Below are positions 28,518 through 36,567 of a stretch of DNA of 64,000 nucleotides, piece after piece (positions within the stretch are counted from its first letter, which is position 1; each line of letters opens with the position of its first letter). Made by a program: the position numbers and the translations under genes. The notes beneath the pieces are model-generated. The model saw nothing but the letters and a program-made list of their open reading frames with translations, was not told the origin of the DNA and ran no database searches. This DNA is from Streptomyces sp. NRRL WC-3618 (GTDB lineage: Bacteria; Actinomycetota; Actinomycetes; Streptomycetales; Streptomycetaceae), in assembly GCF_001280005.1 (NCBI RefSeq), contig NZ_LGDW01000096.1, positions 1 through 64,000 on the forward strand. Reading direction: 5' to 3'.

Positions 28518-29102
28518 ATGATCACGCTCACCAAGGAAGACGGCCCAGCAGACCTGGACGGAGTGACCCGCCTGTCCATCGGGGTCTCCTGGGATCCCAC
28601 TGTCGGCAGCAGCGGCGGGTTGATGGGCAAGCTTCGCCAGAAGAAGGGCACCGACCTCGACCTGATCGCCGTCGCCATGCAGGGTGGGGACCCGGTCCGC
28701 CTCGCGGGTCTCGACTCCCTGGACCCCATGGGCAACGGCGCGTTGGTCCACAGCGGCGACAACCAGACCGGCCACGGTGACGGCGACGACGAGACGGTGA
28801 CCGTCGAGTTCGCCCGGATCCCGCCCAACATCACGGCGATCGTGTTCGTCGCCGCCGCGTACAAGAAGGGCAGTTCCTTCCAACTGGCGCGCAACATCAG
28901 CTTCAAGGTCTACGACGCGACCGGGGGCAGCTCTCAGCAGGTCGCCGACATCTGGCCGAGCCTGCTCACCAAGGACAATGGTTGCGCCGTGGCCAAGGCG
29001 ATGCGGGTCGGGGGCAGTTGGAAGCTTGAGGTGATCAACGCGACGGGCAAGATCAAGCAGGGCGACGAGCACGCCCTGATGCACTTCGCTATCAGCAAGT
29101 AG
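28518..29102 (+). CDS. TerD-family stress protein
   Basis: A 194-aa protein with TerD features: RLSIGVSWDP, GTDLDLIAVAM, the acidic Ca-binding stretch HSGDNQTGHGDGDDETVTVE, IPPNITAIVFVAAAY and a C-terminal EHALMHFAISK. Streptomyces carries many TerD proteins. They bind calcium and are linked to stress, differentiation and tellurite-type responses. ATG 28518 has GAGGATGGG upstream. No other ter genes are adjacent, so it is a stand-alone member. Confidence 0.88.
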   Translation: MITLTKEDGPADLDGVTRLSIGVSWDPTVGSSGGLMGKLRQKKGTDLDLIAVAMQGGDPVRLAGLDSLDPMGNGALVHSGDNQTGHGDGDDETVTVEFARIPPNITAIVFVAAAYKKGSSFQLARNISFKVYDATGGSSQQVADIWPSLLTKDNGCAVAKAMRVGGSWKLEVINATGKIKQGDEHALMHFAISK

Positions 29103-29292
29103 TAGTACGTCAGTGAGGGCGGGGCGTCGTCGACGGACGGCCCTATCCGGGTCGGTTACGAGTGCATGCCTCGCAGAAGGCCGCCGATTCCGGCGCTCGT
29201 CGATGGTGGCGGTCTTGCAGGTGAGCATGTTGAACCCCGCAACGCCTGCCTCGCCCGACGCGCGCGAGCCGGGCAACTGGCATATCCCGCCC

Positions 29293-30010
29293 TCACCGGC
29301 AAGGCAACGCCCAGGCCGAGAGGGCCACGACCGGAAGTCGCGACCCTCTCGGGTCCCACACCCGAGCGGGTCCTCCCATCACCCCGCCGACCGGGGAAAC
29401 GGCGAGATCCGCTCCCGAACAGTCCTTGCCCAGCAGGCGCCAGACCTGGTCCTTCTTACTGGTCAACGCACGGGCAGAGCCGCAGGTCCACTCGTGGATC
29501 CTCGCGCCGAGGCTGGTCGAGATGGTCCTGACGTCGACACACTTTCCGCGGCGGACGGCGACGAGCAGGTCGTCGTCGCTGTTGCCGAGCACGGTCACAG
29601 CCCTCAGCTGGAACTGCTGGTTGGCGACGTCGACCAGTTCGAAGCCGAGGAAGCGGTCCAAGGCGAAGACCACCAGCCGGGGCTCGTCGGTGGTGGGGTA
29701 CTCCCCCGTGCACAGCAGCGGCAGCGCGGTGACCTTGTCGTAGGCGTCCCGCGCCAGCCGATGGGGCGGGTTGTGGTCCTTCTGGTCCTGGTCCCGGAAG
29801 GCTGCGGGCTGGCGATCCCCGGAGCAAGCCAGAAAGCTGCTGGCAGGCACCAACGTCTCCGTGCCCTCCGCCTTCTCCCCCGGTGATCTGGCAGCTCTGC
29901 TCCGCGACGGCCAAGGGGATCCTGGAGGTGGGCACGCAGGCGGCCAGTGCCGTGCTGGTGGAGGAGATCCGGTCTCGCCACAACGGCAGGGACTGGCCAG
30001 GACAGTGCAG
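29293..30010 (-). pseudogene. frameshifted hypothetical protein remnant
   Basis: Reading the minus strand, one frame gives RDRISSTSTALAACVPTSRI, then PLAVAEQSCQITG (about 30010-29885). Another frame continues DAYDKVTALPLLCTGEYPTT, then EPRLVVFALDRFLGFELVDV, LRAVTVLGNSDDDLLVAVR and TSLGARIHEWTCGSARAL. The two parts fit together as one protein broken by a frameshift at about 29880. I do not recognise it. No start is visible. Confidence 0.45.
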
Positions 30011-30201
30011 CAGGCACGGGCACGGGACCCCGATGTGACCAGCCGGCGTAGACACCCACCCCGGTGATCACCGGTCTCGTGCCTGCGCTGTTGCCACGTC
30101 CACTCCCCCTGGACGCGGACGGACCACACGATCCCGGATCGTGCGACCGCCCTGCTCGCGGACGCGGCCTTTGCGCGGCCGTGGGACGGCCGACGAACGC
30201 C

Positions 30202-31341
30202 TCAGCCGGCCCGGAGACCGACCGCCAGGGTCAGTTCAAGGACCCGGTGCGGAGATGCGAGATCCGCAAACAGCTCCCGCAGCTGCGACATCCGGTACCG
30301 GACGGTCTGAGGATGGACGAACAGCTCCGCCGCCACCTCCTCGCGCCTGCCCTGGTGCAGCAGCCACGCCCGCAACGTCTCCTCCAGCCGCCGCGCGGTG
30401 GCGTCGGGCAAGGTCCGCAACGGTGCGAGCGCGCGGGCACGCAGGTCTGCCAACGCGTCCGCGTCGGCGCTCAGCACCAACTCGGGCAGGTGCTCCTCGG
30501 TGTCGCGGATATCGCCGGACAGGGAGCGCGCGCGTACGGCTCGTGCGTACGAGGCGGACGCACGCGTCCATGGCCGGGCCGGGCCGACCACGGCGGCGCG
30601 GCCGGTCAGCTGCCTCAGAAGATGTGACCGGTCGGCATCGGGGACGAGCAGCACGCCGGTGGCGTCCGGCAGATCGTCCAGGACGAGGGTGCCCGGATCG
30701 AGCGTGCGGTAGGCAGGCCGGGCCTGCTCGGCGGGCAACAACGCCGCGGTCAGTGAAACCGGAGGCTGCCACCCGGCCCGCTGCGCAGAGACCAGCAGCG
30801 CGTCCGGACTCGCCCCCGCGAGGAGGTCACGGACCAGTTGTTCCAGGTGGCGCTCATGAGCCCGGCCCCGGGCGGCCAGTTCGTCGGCGTGGCCCGCGGC
30901 GCTCGCGGCGGAGAGCTCGTCGATGTAGGCGAAGGTCAGCTCCGCGAACTTGGCGACCTCCGCGGCGGGCAGCCCCGCGGGCACAGCGCCTGCGGCCAGG
31001 CCTCGCCAGGCCACCCGGGCACCGACCCGGTACGCACTGAGCAGGGCGTCCATCGAACGGCCGTCGCGCACCTCGCCGCGGCCCAGCTCATAGGCCGCGT
31101 CACCCGCGTCACCGCCCGTGGCGTTCCCGCTCGCGAGGTCCAGATAGTGCCCCAGAGCAGTGCGCACGGACCGGCGAATGGTGGCACCCATACGGCCCGA
31201 AAGGGCGTTGGCATAGGGAGGGACCTCGTCGATGATCGCCTCGACGACCTCGTCGGCGGTGGTCCTCAGCGCGGCCCGAAGTGCGGTGACCGTCGTCTCA
31301 TCCAGGGCCAGTTCCGTGGCCCTCCGGATCGCATGACTCAT
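30202..31341 (-). CDS. PucR-family transcriptional regulator
   Basis: About 379 aa. The N-terminal half is a helical sensory domain. The C-terminal region EEVAAELFVHPQTVRYRMSQ and LRELF is the PucR-type HTH. ATG 31341 is chosen because AGGGA lies 8 bases upstream; an in-frame TTG sits 21 bases earlier. It is divergent from the ferredoxin-reductase/desaturase pair, and two direct repeats in the shared promoter are likely binding sites. PucR-type regulators commonly control an adjacent divergently transcribed operon, so control of membrane lipid desaturation is likely. Confidence 0.88.
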   Translation of the reverse strand: MSHAIRRATELALDETTVTALRAALRTTADEVVEAIIDEVPPYANALSGRMGATIRRSVRTALGHYLDLASGNATGGDAGDAAYELGRGEVRDGRSMDALLSAYRVGARVAWRGLAAGAVPAGLPAAEVAKFAELTFAYIDELSAASAAGHADELAARGRAHERHLEQLVRDLLAGASPDALLVSAQRAGWQPPVSLTAALLPAEQARPAYRTLDPGTLVLDDLPDATGVLLVPDADRSHLLRQLTGRAAVVGPARPWTRASASYARAVRARSLSGDIRDTEEHLPELVLSADADALADLRARALAPLRTLPDATARRLEETLRAWLLHQGRREEVAAELFVHPQTVRYRMSQLRELFADLASPHRVLELTLAVGLRAG

Positions 31342-31376
31342 GTTTTTGTTCCCTGCGAACAATCCAGCCGACCAGA

Positions 31377-31411
31377 TTTACGTCCTGCGGACAGGACTTT
31401 ACGCCCTGCGG
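31377..31411. promoter_or_regulatory. direct repeats 21 bp apart in PucR/desaturase promoter
   Basis: TTTACGTCCTGCGG (31377-31390) and TTTACGCCCTGCGG (31398-31411) differ at one base and start 21 bases apart, two helical turns. The partial palindrome TCCTG-CGGA-CAGGA lies over the first copy, and GTTC-CCTGC-GAAC is nearby. They lie 18 bases before the reductase start, so they probably bind the divergent regulator and cover the promoter. Confidence 0.55.
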
Positions 31412-31428
31412 CGCACCAAGCTGGAGTC

Positions 31429-32487
31429 ATGACGAGTGCAGCCCTCCGCAGCAGGGCGTGGAAACTGCTGGAGATGGTCACGACGCCGCTACTGCCGTCG
31501 GACTACCTCGACCTGGTGAGCCCCCTGCGCGCGGGCGCCGACCTGCGCGGGCGCATCGAGGCCGTGCACCCCGAGACGAGTGACGCCGCCACCATCGTGA
31601 TCAGGCCCGGACGGGGCTGGCGAGGCCACACAGCCGGTCAGTACGTGCGGATCGGGATCGACGTCGACGGGGTGCGTCTGTGGCGTGCCTACTCGCTCAC
31701 CTCGCCCGCAGACCGCCCGGACGGCCGCGTCACCATCACCGTGAAGGCGATCCCCGACGGCAAGGTCAGCAACCACCTGGTCCGCAGAGCGAAACCGGGC
31801 ACCCTGATCCAGCTCGACCAGGCCACCGGCGACTTCGTACTGCCCAAGACCAAGCCCGCCAAGGTGCTCTTCCTGACAGCCGGCAGCGGCATCACCCCGG
31901 TGATGGGCATGCTGCGCGACACCGCGTTCGACGACGCCGTCATGATCCACTCCGCGCCGCAGCCGCACGACGTGATCTTCCGCAAGGATCTGCACAACCT
32001 GGCCGCGGACAAGAAACTGCAGCTCACCGAGGTGCACACCGACACAGACGGCACGCTCGACATCGCCCGCCTTGACGAACTCGTGCCCGACTGGACCGAA
32101 CGCGAGACCTGGGCCTGCGGGCCCGCGGGCCTGCTCGACGCCGCCGAAAAGCACTGGAGCGAGCACGGCGTCCCACAGCGCCTGCACACCGAACGCTTCC
32201 GCCCCGCCATCGCCGTCACCAGCGACGGCGGCGGCGAGGTCACGTTCAGCACCACCGGCACGACCGTCGACGCGGACGGCAACACGCCGTTGCTGGACGT
32301 CGGCGAGGAAGCAGGCGTACTCATGCCGTCCGGGTGCCGCATGGGCATCTGCTTCGGCTGCGTCACACCGCTCAAGGCGGGCGCCGTCCGCGACCTGCGC
32401 ACCGGCGAGATCACCGCCGCCGAGCCGGGCGTCCTCATCCAGACCTGCGTGTCCGCTGCGGCGGGCCCCTGCGACATCGAACGGTAG
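31429..32487 (+). CDS. FAD/NAD(P)H reductase with C-terminal 2Fe-2S ferredoxin domain
   Basis: A 352-aa ferredoxin-reductase-type electron transfer protein. It has the FAD site RAYSLTSP (86-93), the NAD(P)H site KVLFLTAGSGITPV (145-158) and a plant-type ferredoxin domain with cluster ligands Cys303, Cys308, Cys311 and Cys340 (CRMGICFGC). It passes electrons from NAD(P)H to the desaturase encoded 7 bases downstream. The pair matches the mycobacterial Rv3230c-DesA3 (Rv3229c) stearoyl-CoA desaturase system. ATG 31429 is preceded by TGGAGTC. Confidence 0.9.
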   Translation: MTSAALRSRAWKLLEMVTTPLLPSDYLDLVSPLRAGADLRGRIEAVHPETSDAATIVIRPGRGWRGHTAGQYVRIGIDVDGVRLWRAYSLTSPADRPDGRVTITVKAIPDGKVSNHLVRRAKPGTLIQLDQATGDFVLPKTKPAKVLFLTAGSGITPVMGMLRDTAFDDAVMIHSAPQPHDVIFRKDLHNLAADKKLQLTEVHTDTDGTLDIARLDELVPDWTERETWACGPAGLLDAAEKHWSEHGVPQRLHTERFRPAIAVTSDGGGEVTFSTTGTTVDADGNTPLLDVGEEAGVLMPSGCRMGICFGCVTPLKAGAVRDLRTGEITAAEPGVLIQTCVSAAAGPCDIER

Positions 32488-32494
32488 GAACATC

Positions 32495-33616
32495 GTGACC
32501 GCCATCGACCCCACCGCCCATCTGAGCGCACAGCAGATCGAGGAACTCGGCCGCGAGCTGGACGCCATCCGCGACGAAGTCATCGCCGCCCGCGGCGAGA
32601 AAGACGCCGCCTACATCCGCAAGGTCATCTCCGCGCAGCGCAAGCTCGAACTGGTCAGCAGGGGCGTACTCCTGTTCTCGATCTTCCCGCCCGCCTGGCT
32701 GATCGGCACCGCCGGTCTGTCCGTGGCGAAGATCATGGACAACATGGAGATCGGCCACAACATCCTGCACGGCCAGTGGGACTGGATGCGGGATCCGAAG
32801 ATCCACTCCACCACCTGGGACTGGGACCACGTCTCACCGGCCGAACAGTGGAAGCACTCACACAACGAACTGCACCACACGTACACCAACGTCATCGGCA
32901 AGGACAACGACCTCGGCTACGGCATCATGCGCGTCGACGAGGACCAGAAATGGCACCCGTTCCACCTCGGCCAGCCGCTGTGGAACTTCCTCAACGCCTG
33001 CTTCTTCGAGTACGGCATCGCTGCCTACGACCTGGAACTCGGCAAGAACCTCCACAAGCGCCGCCGCAACAACCCCGAGTTCCGCGCACGCGTCAGGGCT
33101 GTGGGCCGCAAGATCCGCAAGCAGGTACTCAAGGACTACGTCATCCACCCGCTGCTCTCGGGTCCGTCGTTCCTCACTACGCTCGCCGCCACCTTCACCG
33201 CGAACCTGGTCCGCAACGTCTGGACCCACTCGGTCATCATGTGCGGGCACTTCCCCGAGGGCGTGCAGGTCTTCGAACGCCGCTCGATCAAGGGCGAGAC
33301 ACGCGGCCAGTGGTACCTGCGCCAGATGATGGGCTCAGCGAACATCAGCGGCAGCAAAGCCATGCACTTCATGACCGGCAACCTGTCACACCAGATCGAA
33401 CACCACCTCTTCCCCGACCTCCCGAGCAACCGCTATGCCGAGGTCGCGGTGAAGGTGCGCGCGCTGTTCGAGAAATACGAGCTCGAGTACGTCACCGGCC
33501 CGCTGCCCAAACAAGTACTCTCCGCCTGGCACAAAGTCTTCCGACTCTCACTGCCGAACAAGAAGCCCAAGGTCAAGACACCGGACCGCGAGCAGGACCT
33601 CGTCGCCTGGGCCTGA
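32495..33616 (+). CDS. membrane acyl-CoA/acyl-lipid delta-9-type desaturase (DesA3-like)
   Basis: A 373-aa integral membrane di-iron desaturase with the three histidine boxes: GHNILHGQ (H88-H92), HSHNELHHT (H121-H128) and HQIEHHLFPD (H299-H304). Hydrophobic hairpins lie around residues 55-80 and 222-245. It introduces a double bond into membrane fatty acids using electrons from the upstream reductase. GTG 32495 follows the reductase stop by 7 bases, with TAGGAA as ribosome site. The two genes are clearly one operon. Confidence 0.92.
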   Translation: MTAIDPTAHLSAQQIEELGRELDAIRDEVIAARGEKDAAYIRKVISAQRKLELVSRGVLLFSIFPPAWLIGTAGLSVAKIMDNMEIGHNILHGQWDWMRDPKIHSTTWDWDHVSPAEQWKHSHNELHHTYTNVIGKDNDLGYGIMRVDEDQKWHPFHLGQPLWNFLNACFFEYGIAAYDLELGKNLHKRRRNNPEFRARVRAVGRKIRKQVLKDYVIHPLLSGPSFLTTLAATFTANLVRNVWTHSVIMCGHFPEGVQVFERRSIKGETRGQWYLRQMMGSANISGSKAMHFMTGNLSHQIEHHLFPDLPSNRYAEVAVKVRALFEKYELEYVTGPLPKQVLSAWHKVFRLSLPNKKPKVKTPDREQDLVAWA

Positions 33617-33638
33617 CGGTGGTGGTCGGCGGCCCTGA

Positions 33639-33668
33639 GGCGCCGGGCAGTCTGCTCGCTCCGGCGCC
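33639..33668. terminator. hairpin after the desaturase operon
   Basis: GGCGCCGG (33639-33646) and CCGGCGCC (33661-33668) are perfect inverted repeats around a 14-base loop, between the convergent desaturase and S8 protease genes. Probable bidirectional terminator. Confidence 0.5.
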
Positions 33669-33694
33669 CCCCTCACGGACGCGACCGGCCCCGG

Positions 33695-34813
33695 TCAGAG
33701 GCCGCCGGTGTTGAGCAGTCGGTTGGGGGTGTCGGAGCGTACGCCGTGCAGGGCGCCGCGGGTGGCCGTGTGGTCCAGCCAGGTGTGGACCTGGGGGGCC
33801 GTGGCGTGGGGGTGGGCCGACAGGTACAGGGCGATCACGCCGGTCGCGTGCGGTGCGGCCCAGGACGTCGCGCCGCCGTCCTCCGTGGCCGTGCCACCGC
33901 CGGCGAGGGCGGCGGTCACCTTCTGGCCGGGGGCGTACAGGTCCACGCACCGCCCGTACCCAGAACCGTAGGAGCCGCCGTCGCTCCACGGGCGGTCGTT
34001 CGTCGTGGAGGCCGCCACGACGATCGTGCCGGGGACGCCGGCCGGGGAGTGCTTGCAGGCGTCGTCATGGAAGTTGCCAGCGGACACCACCGTCGGGATC
34101 CCCGCGTCGACCATCTTCTTCACGGCGGACTCCAGGGCCGCCGACCGGTGGTCGAGGTTGAGCGACATGTTCACCACCGCGGGCTTCTGCGCGTGCGCGG
34201 TGACCCACTTGACCGACTTCACCAGAGCGGCCTCGGCCGCGGCGGGGGTGCCGCCGCCCCCGCTCTCGCACAGGATGCCCTGGACCCGGACGAGTTGTGC
34301 CTTGGGCGCCACCCCGTACTTCGCCCCGCCGATGACGCCCGCGACGAACGTGCCGTGGCCGACTCCGTCCTCGCTGAAACAGTCGCCGGAGTCCCGGCCG
34401 CCCACGAAGTCGGCTCCCAGGTGGGCGCGTCCACCGAACTCCGTGTGGGCGATGTCCATCCCCGTGTCGATCACATAGACGTGAACGCCCTTGCCCGTGG
34501 CGGTGGTGGTGAGCTTTCCGTTCAGGGGCCGCGACCGCTGGTCCAGAATGTCCAGGTTCCACGGCACGCGCCGGGTGACGGGAGCCGCCGCGCTTCGCAC
34601 CGCCTCGGACGACATGCCCACGACGCCCGACGACACGGGTGCCTTGTCGAACGACACCCCCGCCCCGGAGGACGTCACGGAGGACTCCTTGCCGTGCGCC
34701 GGGAGTTGCCCGCCGTTTCCGGCCACCGCCTCGGCGTCGCCGCCGCAGGCCGAGGCCCCGTACACGGTCACGACGGCCATCACCATGAGACCGGCCTTCG
34801 TCACGTTCCGCAT
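33695..34813 (-). CDS. secreted S8 (subtilisin-like) serine peptidase
   Basis: About 372 aa. A signal peptide (VTKAGLMVMAVVTVYGASAC) ends at a Cys (C23) that may be lipidated, though the residue at -3 is Ala rather than the usual Leu. A short pro-region precedes a peptidase domain with Asp116 (VYVIDTGMD), His153 (VGHGTFVAGVIGG), oxyanion Asn247 (SAGNFHDDA) and Ser317 (GGATSWAAPHATG). This is proteinase-K-like. The start is set by a GGGGGA site 8 bases upstream. Probably an extracellular protease; the gene stands alone. Confidence 0.88.
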   Translation of the reverse strand: MRNVTKAGLMVMAVVTVYGASACGGDAEAVAGNGGQLPAHGKESSVTSSGAGVSFDKAPVSSGVVGMSSEAVRSAAAPVTRRVPWNLDILDQRSRPLNGKLTTTATGKGVHVYVIDTGMDIAHTEFGGRAHLGADFVGGRDSGDCFSEDGVGHGTFVAGVIGGAKYGVAPKAQLVRVQGILCESGGGGTPAAAEAALVKSVKWVTAHAQKPAVVNMSLNLDHRSAALESAVKKMVDAGIPTVVSAGNFHDDACKHSPAGVPGTIVVAASTTNDRPWSDGGSYGSGYGRCVDLYAPGQKVTAALAGGGTATEDGGATSWAAPHATGVIALYLSAHPHATAPQVHTWLDHTATRGALHGVRSDTPNRLLNTGGL

Positions 34814-35223
34814 CACGACGTTCCCCCGCATTCCTGGCTCGCACACAGTCAGCGCACAAGACGAGCACAGCGGACGAGCGGTTCCGGCAGGAACGCGACA
34901 GGCATGCGACATGGATGAGGGGAGGGGGCCTCTCGAGCTGCGGAACGACGCTCCTGCGTCGGCGGCGTTGCGTGTTCGTCGAGCCCTTCCACCATCGCGG
35001 GCGGACTGCTCCGCGAGCACGCTGTCCGTCAACTCCCTTGCGCCCGCTCGGTTCATGACCTCGTGTCAGCTTTACGCGTCGGGAGCGTCGTCTGCCTGTT
35101 TGGGTTTCGGGATGTGTCTGGAATGCGAGACGATGATCACATCAGCGATTCGGGGAAGCTCCTCTTCCGTGTCGCCCCGTCATCCACGCTCGCTACCTAC
35201 CTGACCGGAAGGCCCGTAGATCA
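34814..35223. other. 410-base intergenic region
   Basis: Divergent promoter space between the S8 peptidase (-) and the TTA-containing membrane protein (+). I see no convincing gene or strong hairpin here; the open frames present are antisense shadows. Confidence 0.4.
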
Positions 35224-35706
35224 GTGACATCCAGTCTGCTGTTAATCGTCGGCGTCACCGCCGTGATCGTGTGGAGTCAGTTCTCCACGCGGCCACTCCG
35301 GTCGCTGACCTACGTGTGGGCCGCCCTCCTCATCGTGCGTGGCTGTGTTCCCCCAGGTCCGAGCCGCACGACCCCGGCCGGTATCGCGTTCCTCGTCGCC
35401 GGGCTGATCGTCTCGGTCGTAGCCGGCGTCCTGCGTGGTCGCACCATGCCGCTCTGGCGGGAAGCCGACGGGCGGCTGTACCGCAAGGGGGGCCGGGAGA
35501 CCCTCCTGCTGTGGCTCGCAACCGTCGCCGGCAAGGTGAGTCTGGGCGCCGTCGCGGAAGTCGCGTTCGGTGAGCCGTTCAACGGCAACGCTCTGTGGCT
35601 CGGCCTGGGTGTCACGTTGGGGGTCCAGCATCTGGTGATGACGTCCTACGGCCGTCGTGTGCCGGTATCCGAGTCAACGTCGCCACTATCGACGAATACG
35701 CACTGA
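35224..35706 (+). CDS. multi-pass membrane protein with an early TTA codon (160 aa)
   Basis: Four predicted membrane segments: residues about 4-18, 27-42, 51-70 (AGIAFLVAGLIVSVVAGVL) and 93-140. A cytoplasmic loop reads RTMPLWREADGRLYRKGG. It resembles small CcdC/DUF1453-type membrane proteins; the identity is moderate. GTG 35224 has GGAAGG upstream. Codon 7 is TTA (35242-35244), making translation depend on the bldA tRNA in Streptomyces. Confidence 0.7.
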   Translation: MTSSLLLIVGVTAVIVWSQFSTRPLRSLTYVWAALLIVRGCVPPGPSRTTPAGIAFLVAGLIVSVVAGVLRGRTMPLWREADGRLYRKGGRETLLLWLATVAGKVSLGAVAEVAFGEPFNGNALWLGLGVTLGVQHLVMTSYGRRVPVSESTSPLSTNTH

Positions 35707-35919
35707 TCAGGGCAGTCGAAGGGCCGTTGGTTCAGAGAAGGCGTCATCGAGCAGGGCCTGGTCTACCTGTTACGCAGAGTCAGGTCAGCCAGAACCGTAT
35801 GCAGGTGGTTCTGGCCATCGACTGGTAGTGGCGGGTTCGGCTGCGCCCACGATCGGCCTCCGCCGACGGAGATGCCGTGTCCGCCAGGGAAACCTGCCGT
35901 CGTCCGACGCGTCGCGAGC

Positions 35920-36100
35920 TTGCAGACCGAGCGCGGCCGGGTCGATACAGCGGACGCTCAGTGCCCTGGCGGGGGACCTCAGCCGCTATGGGCGACCGGC
36001 GGCGGATGAGGCAGATGAGTCCGTGGGCCTGGAGCCGTCGGAGTGTCTGGGTGAGCGTCTTGCGGGAGATGCCGCGATCAGCTGGATCAGCTCGCCATGG
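35920..36100 (-). pseudogene. HxlR-family regulator fragment
   Basis: The minus strand encodes GISRKTLTQTLRRLQAHGLI, then CLIRRRSPIAAEVPRQGTE, the recognition helix and wing of HxlR-type winged-helix regulators (family pattern GISxKxLTQTLRxLE). Start, N-terminal helix and C-terminus are lost or in other frames. It lies head to head with the dehydrogenase remnant, an arrangement common for HxlR and NAD(P)H oxidoreductase pairs. Confidence 0.5.
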
Positions 36101-36179
36101 CGCACCGGGACCGAAGCCACTCATGGGCGCCAAGGCACCCGCGCCAGGGGTACCTGCTGGTTCCTGTCCGAAATCTGGC

Positions 36180-36526
36180 CTGGGTTCACTCACCAAGGCT
36201 GTCCGCGACATCGACGTCGTGCTCGACACGGTCGGCGGCGACACCGTCGAGCGGTCACTCGACGTGCTCCGCCCAGGCGGTCACCTGGTGACACCGGTCG
36301 CCGAGGAGGATTCAAAGCTCGCGGCCAAGTGCGAGGCGGCCGGTATGCGGTCAGCGGCATCGCGGTCGACCCCGATCCGGTCGCGCTGCGCGGTCTCGTC
36401 TCACTCGTCGAACAGGGCAGGCTCCGGGTCCATGTGCAACCAGATCTTCCCGTTCGAACGCGTCGTCGACGCGCATCGGCTGCACGGGGCGGTCACCTCC
36501 AGGGCAAGCTCGTGGTCACCGTCTGA
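36180..36526 (+). pseudogene. zinc-type alcohol dehydrogenase/quinone oxidoreductase, C-terminal fragment with frameshifts
   Basis: Pieces in two frames reassemble into the end of an NADPH:quinone reductase. AVRDIDVVLDTVGGDTVERS and LDVLRPGGHLVTPVAEEDSK are followed, in another frame, by YAVSGIAVDPDPVALRGLVS and LVEQGRLRVHV. The first frame returns with FPFERVVDAHRLHG, and the last part is GHLQGKLVVTV then stop. Frame changes fall at about 36350, 36440 and 36490. The N-terminal catalytic domain is missing. Confidence 0.7.
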
Positions 36527-36567
36527 TCCCGTCGGGCAGGCTGACCACCAACCGCCCGTCGGCCCCC

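Noticed and set aside
30838..31428. N-terminal extension of the ferredoxin reductase into the PucR gene
   Set aside because: It would overlap most of the divergent regulator in antisense; the homologous N-terminus and ribosome site place the start at 31429.
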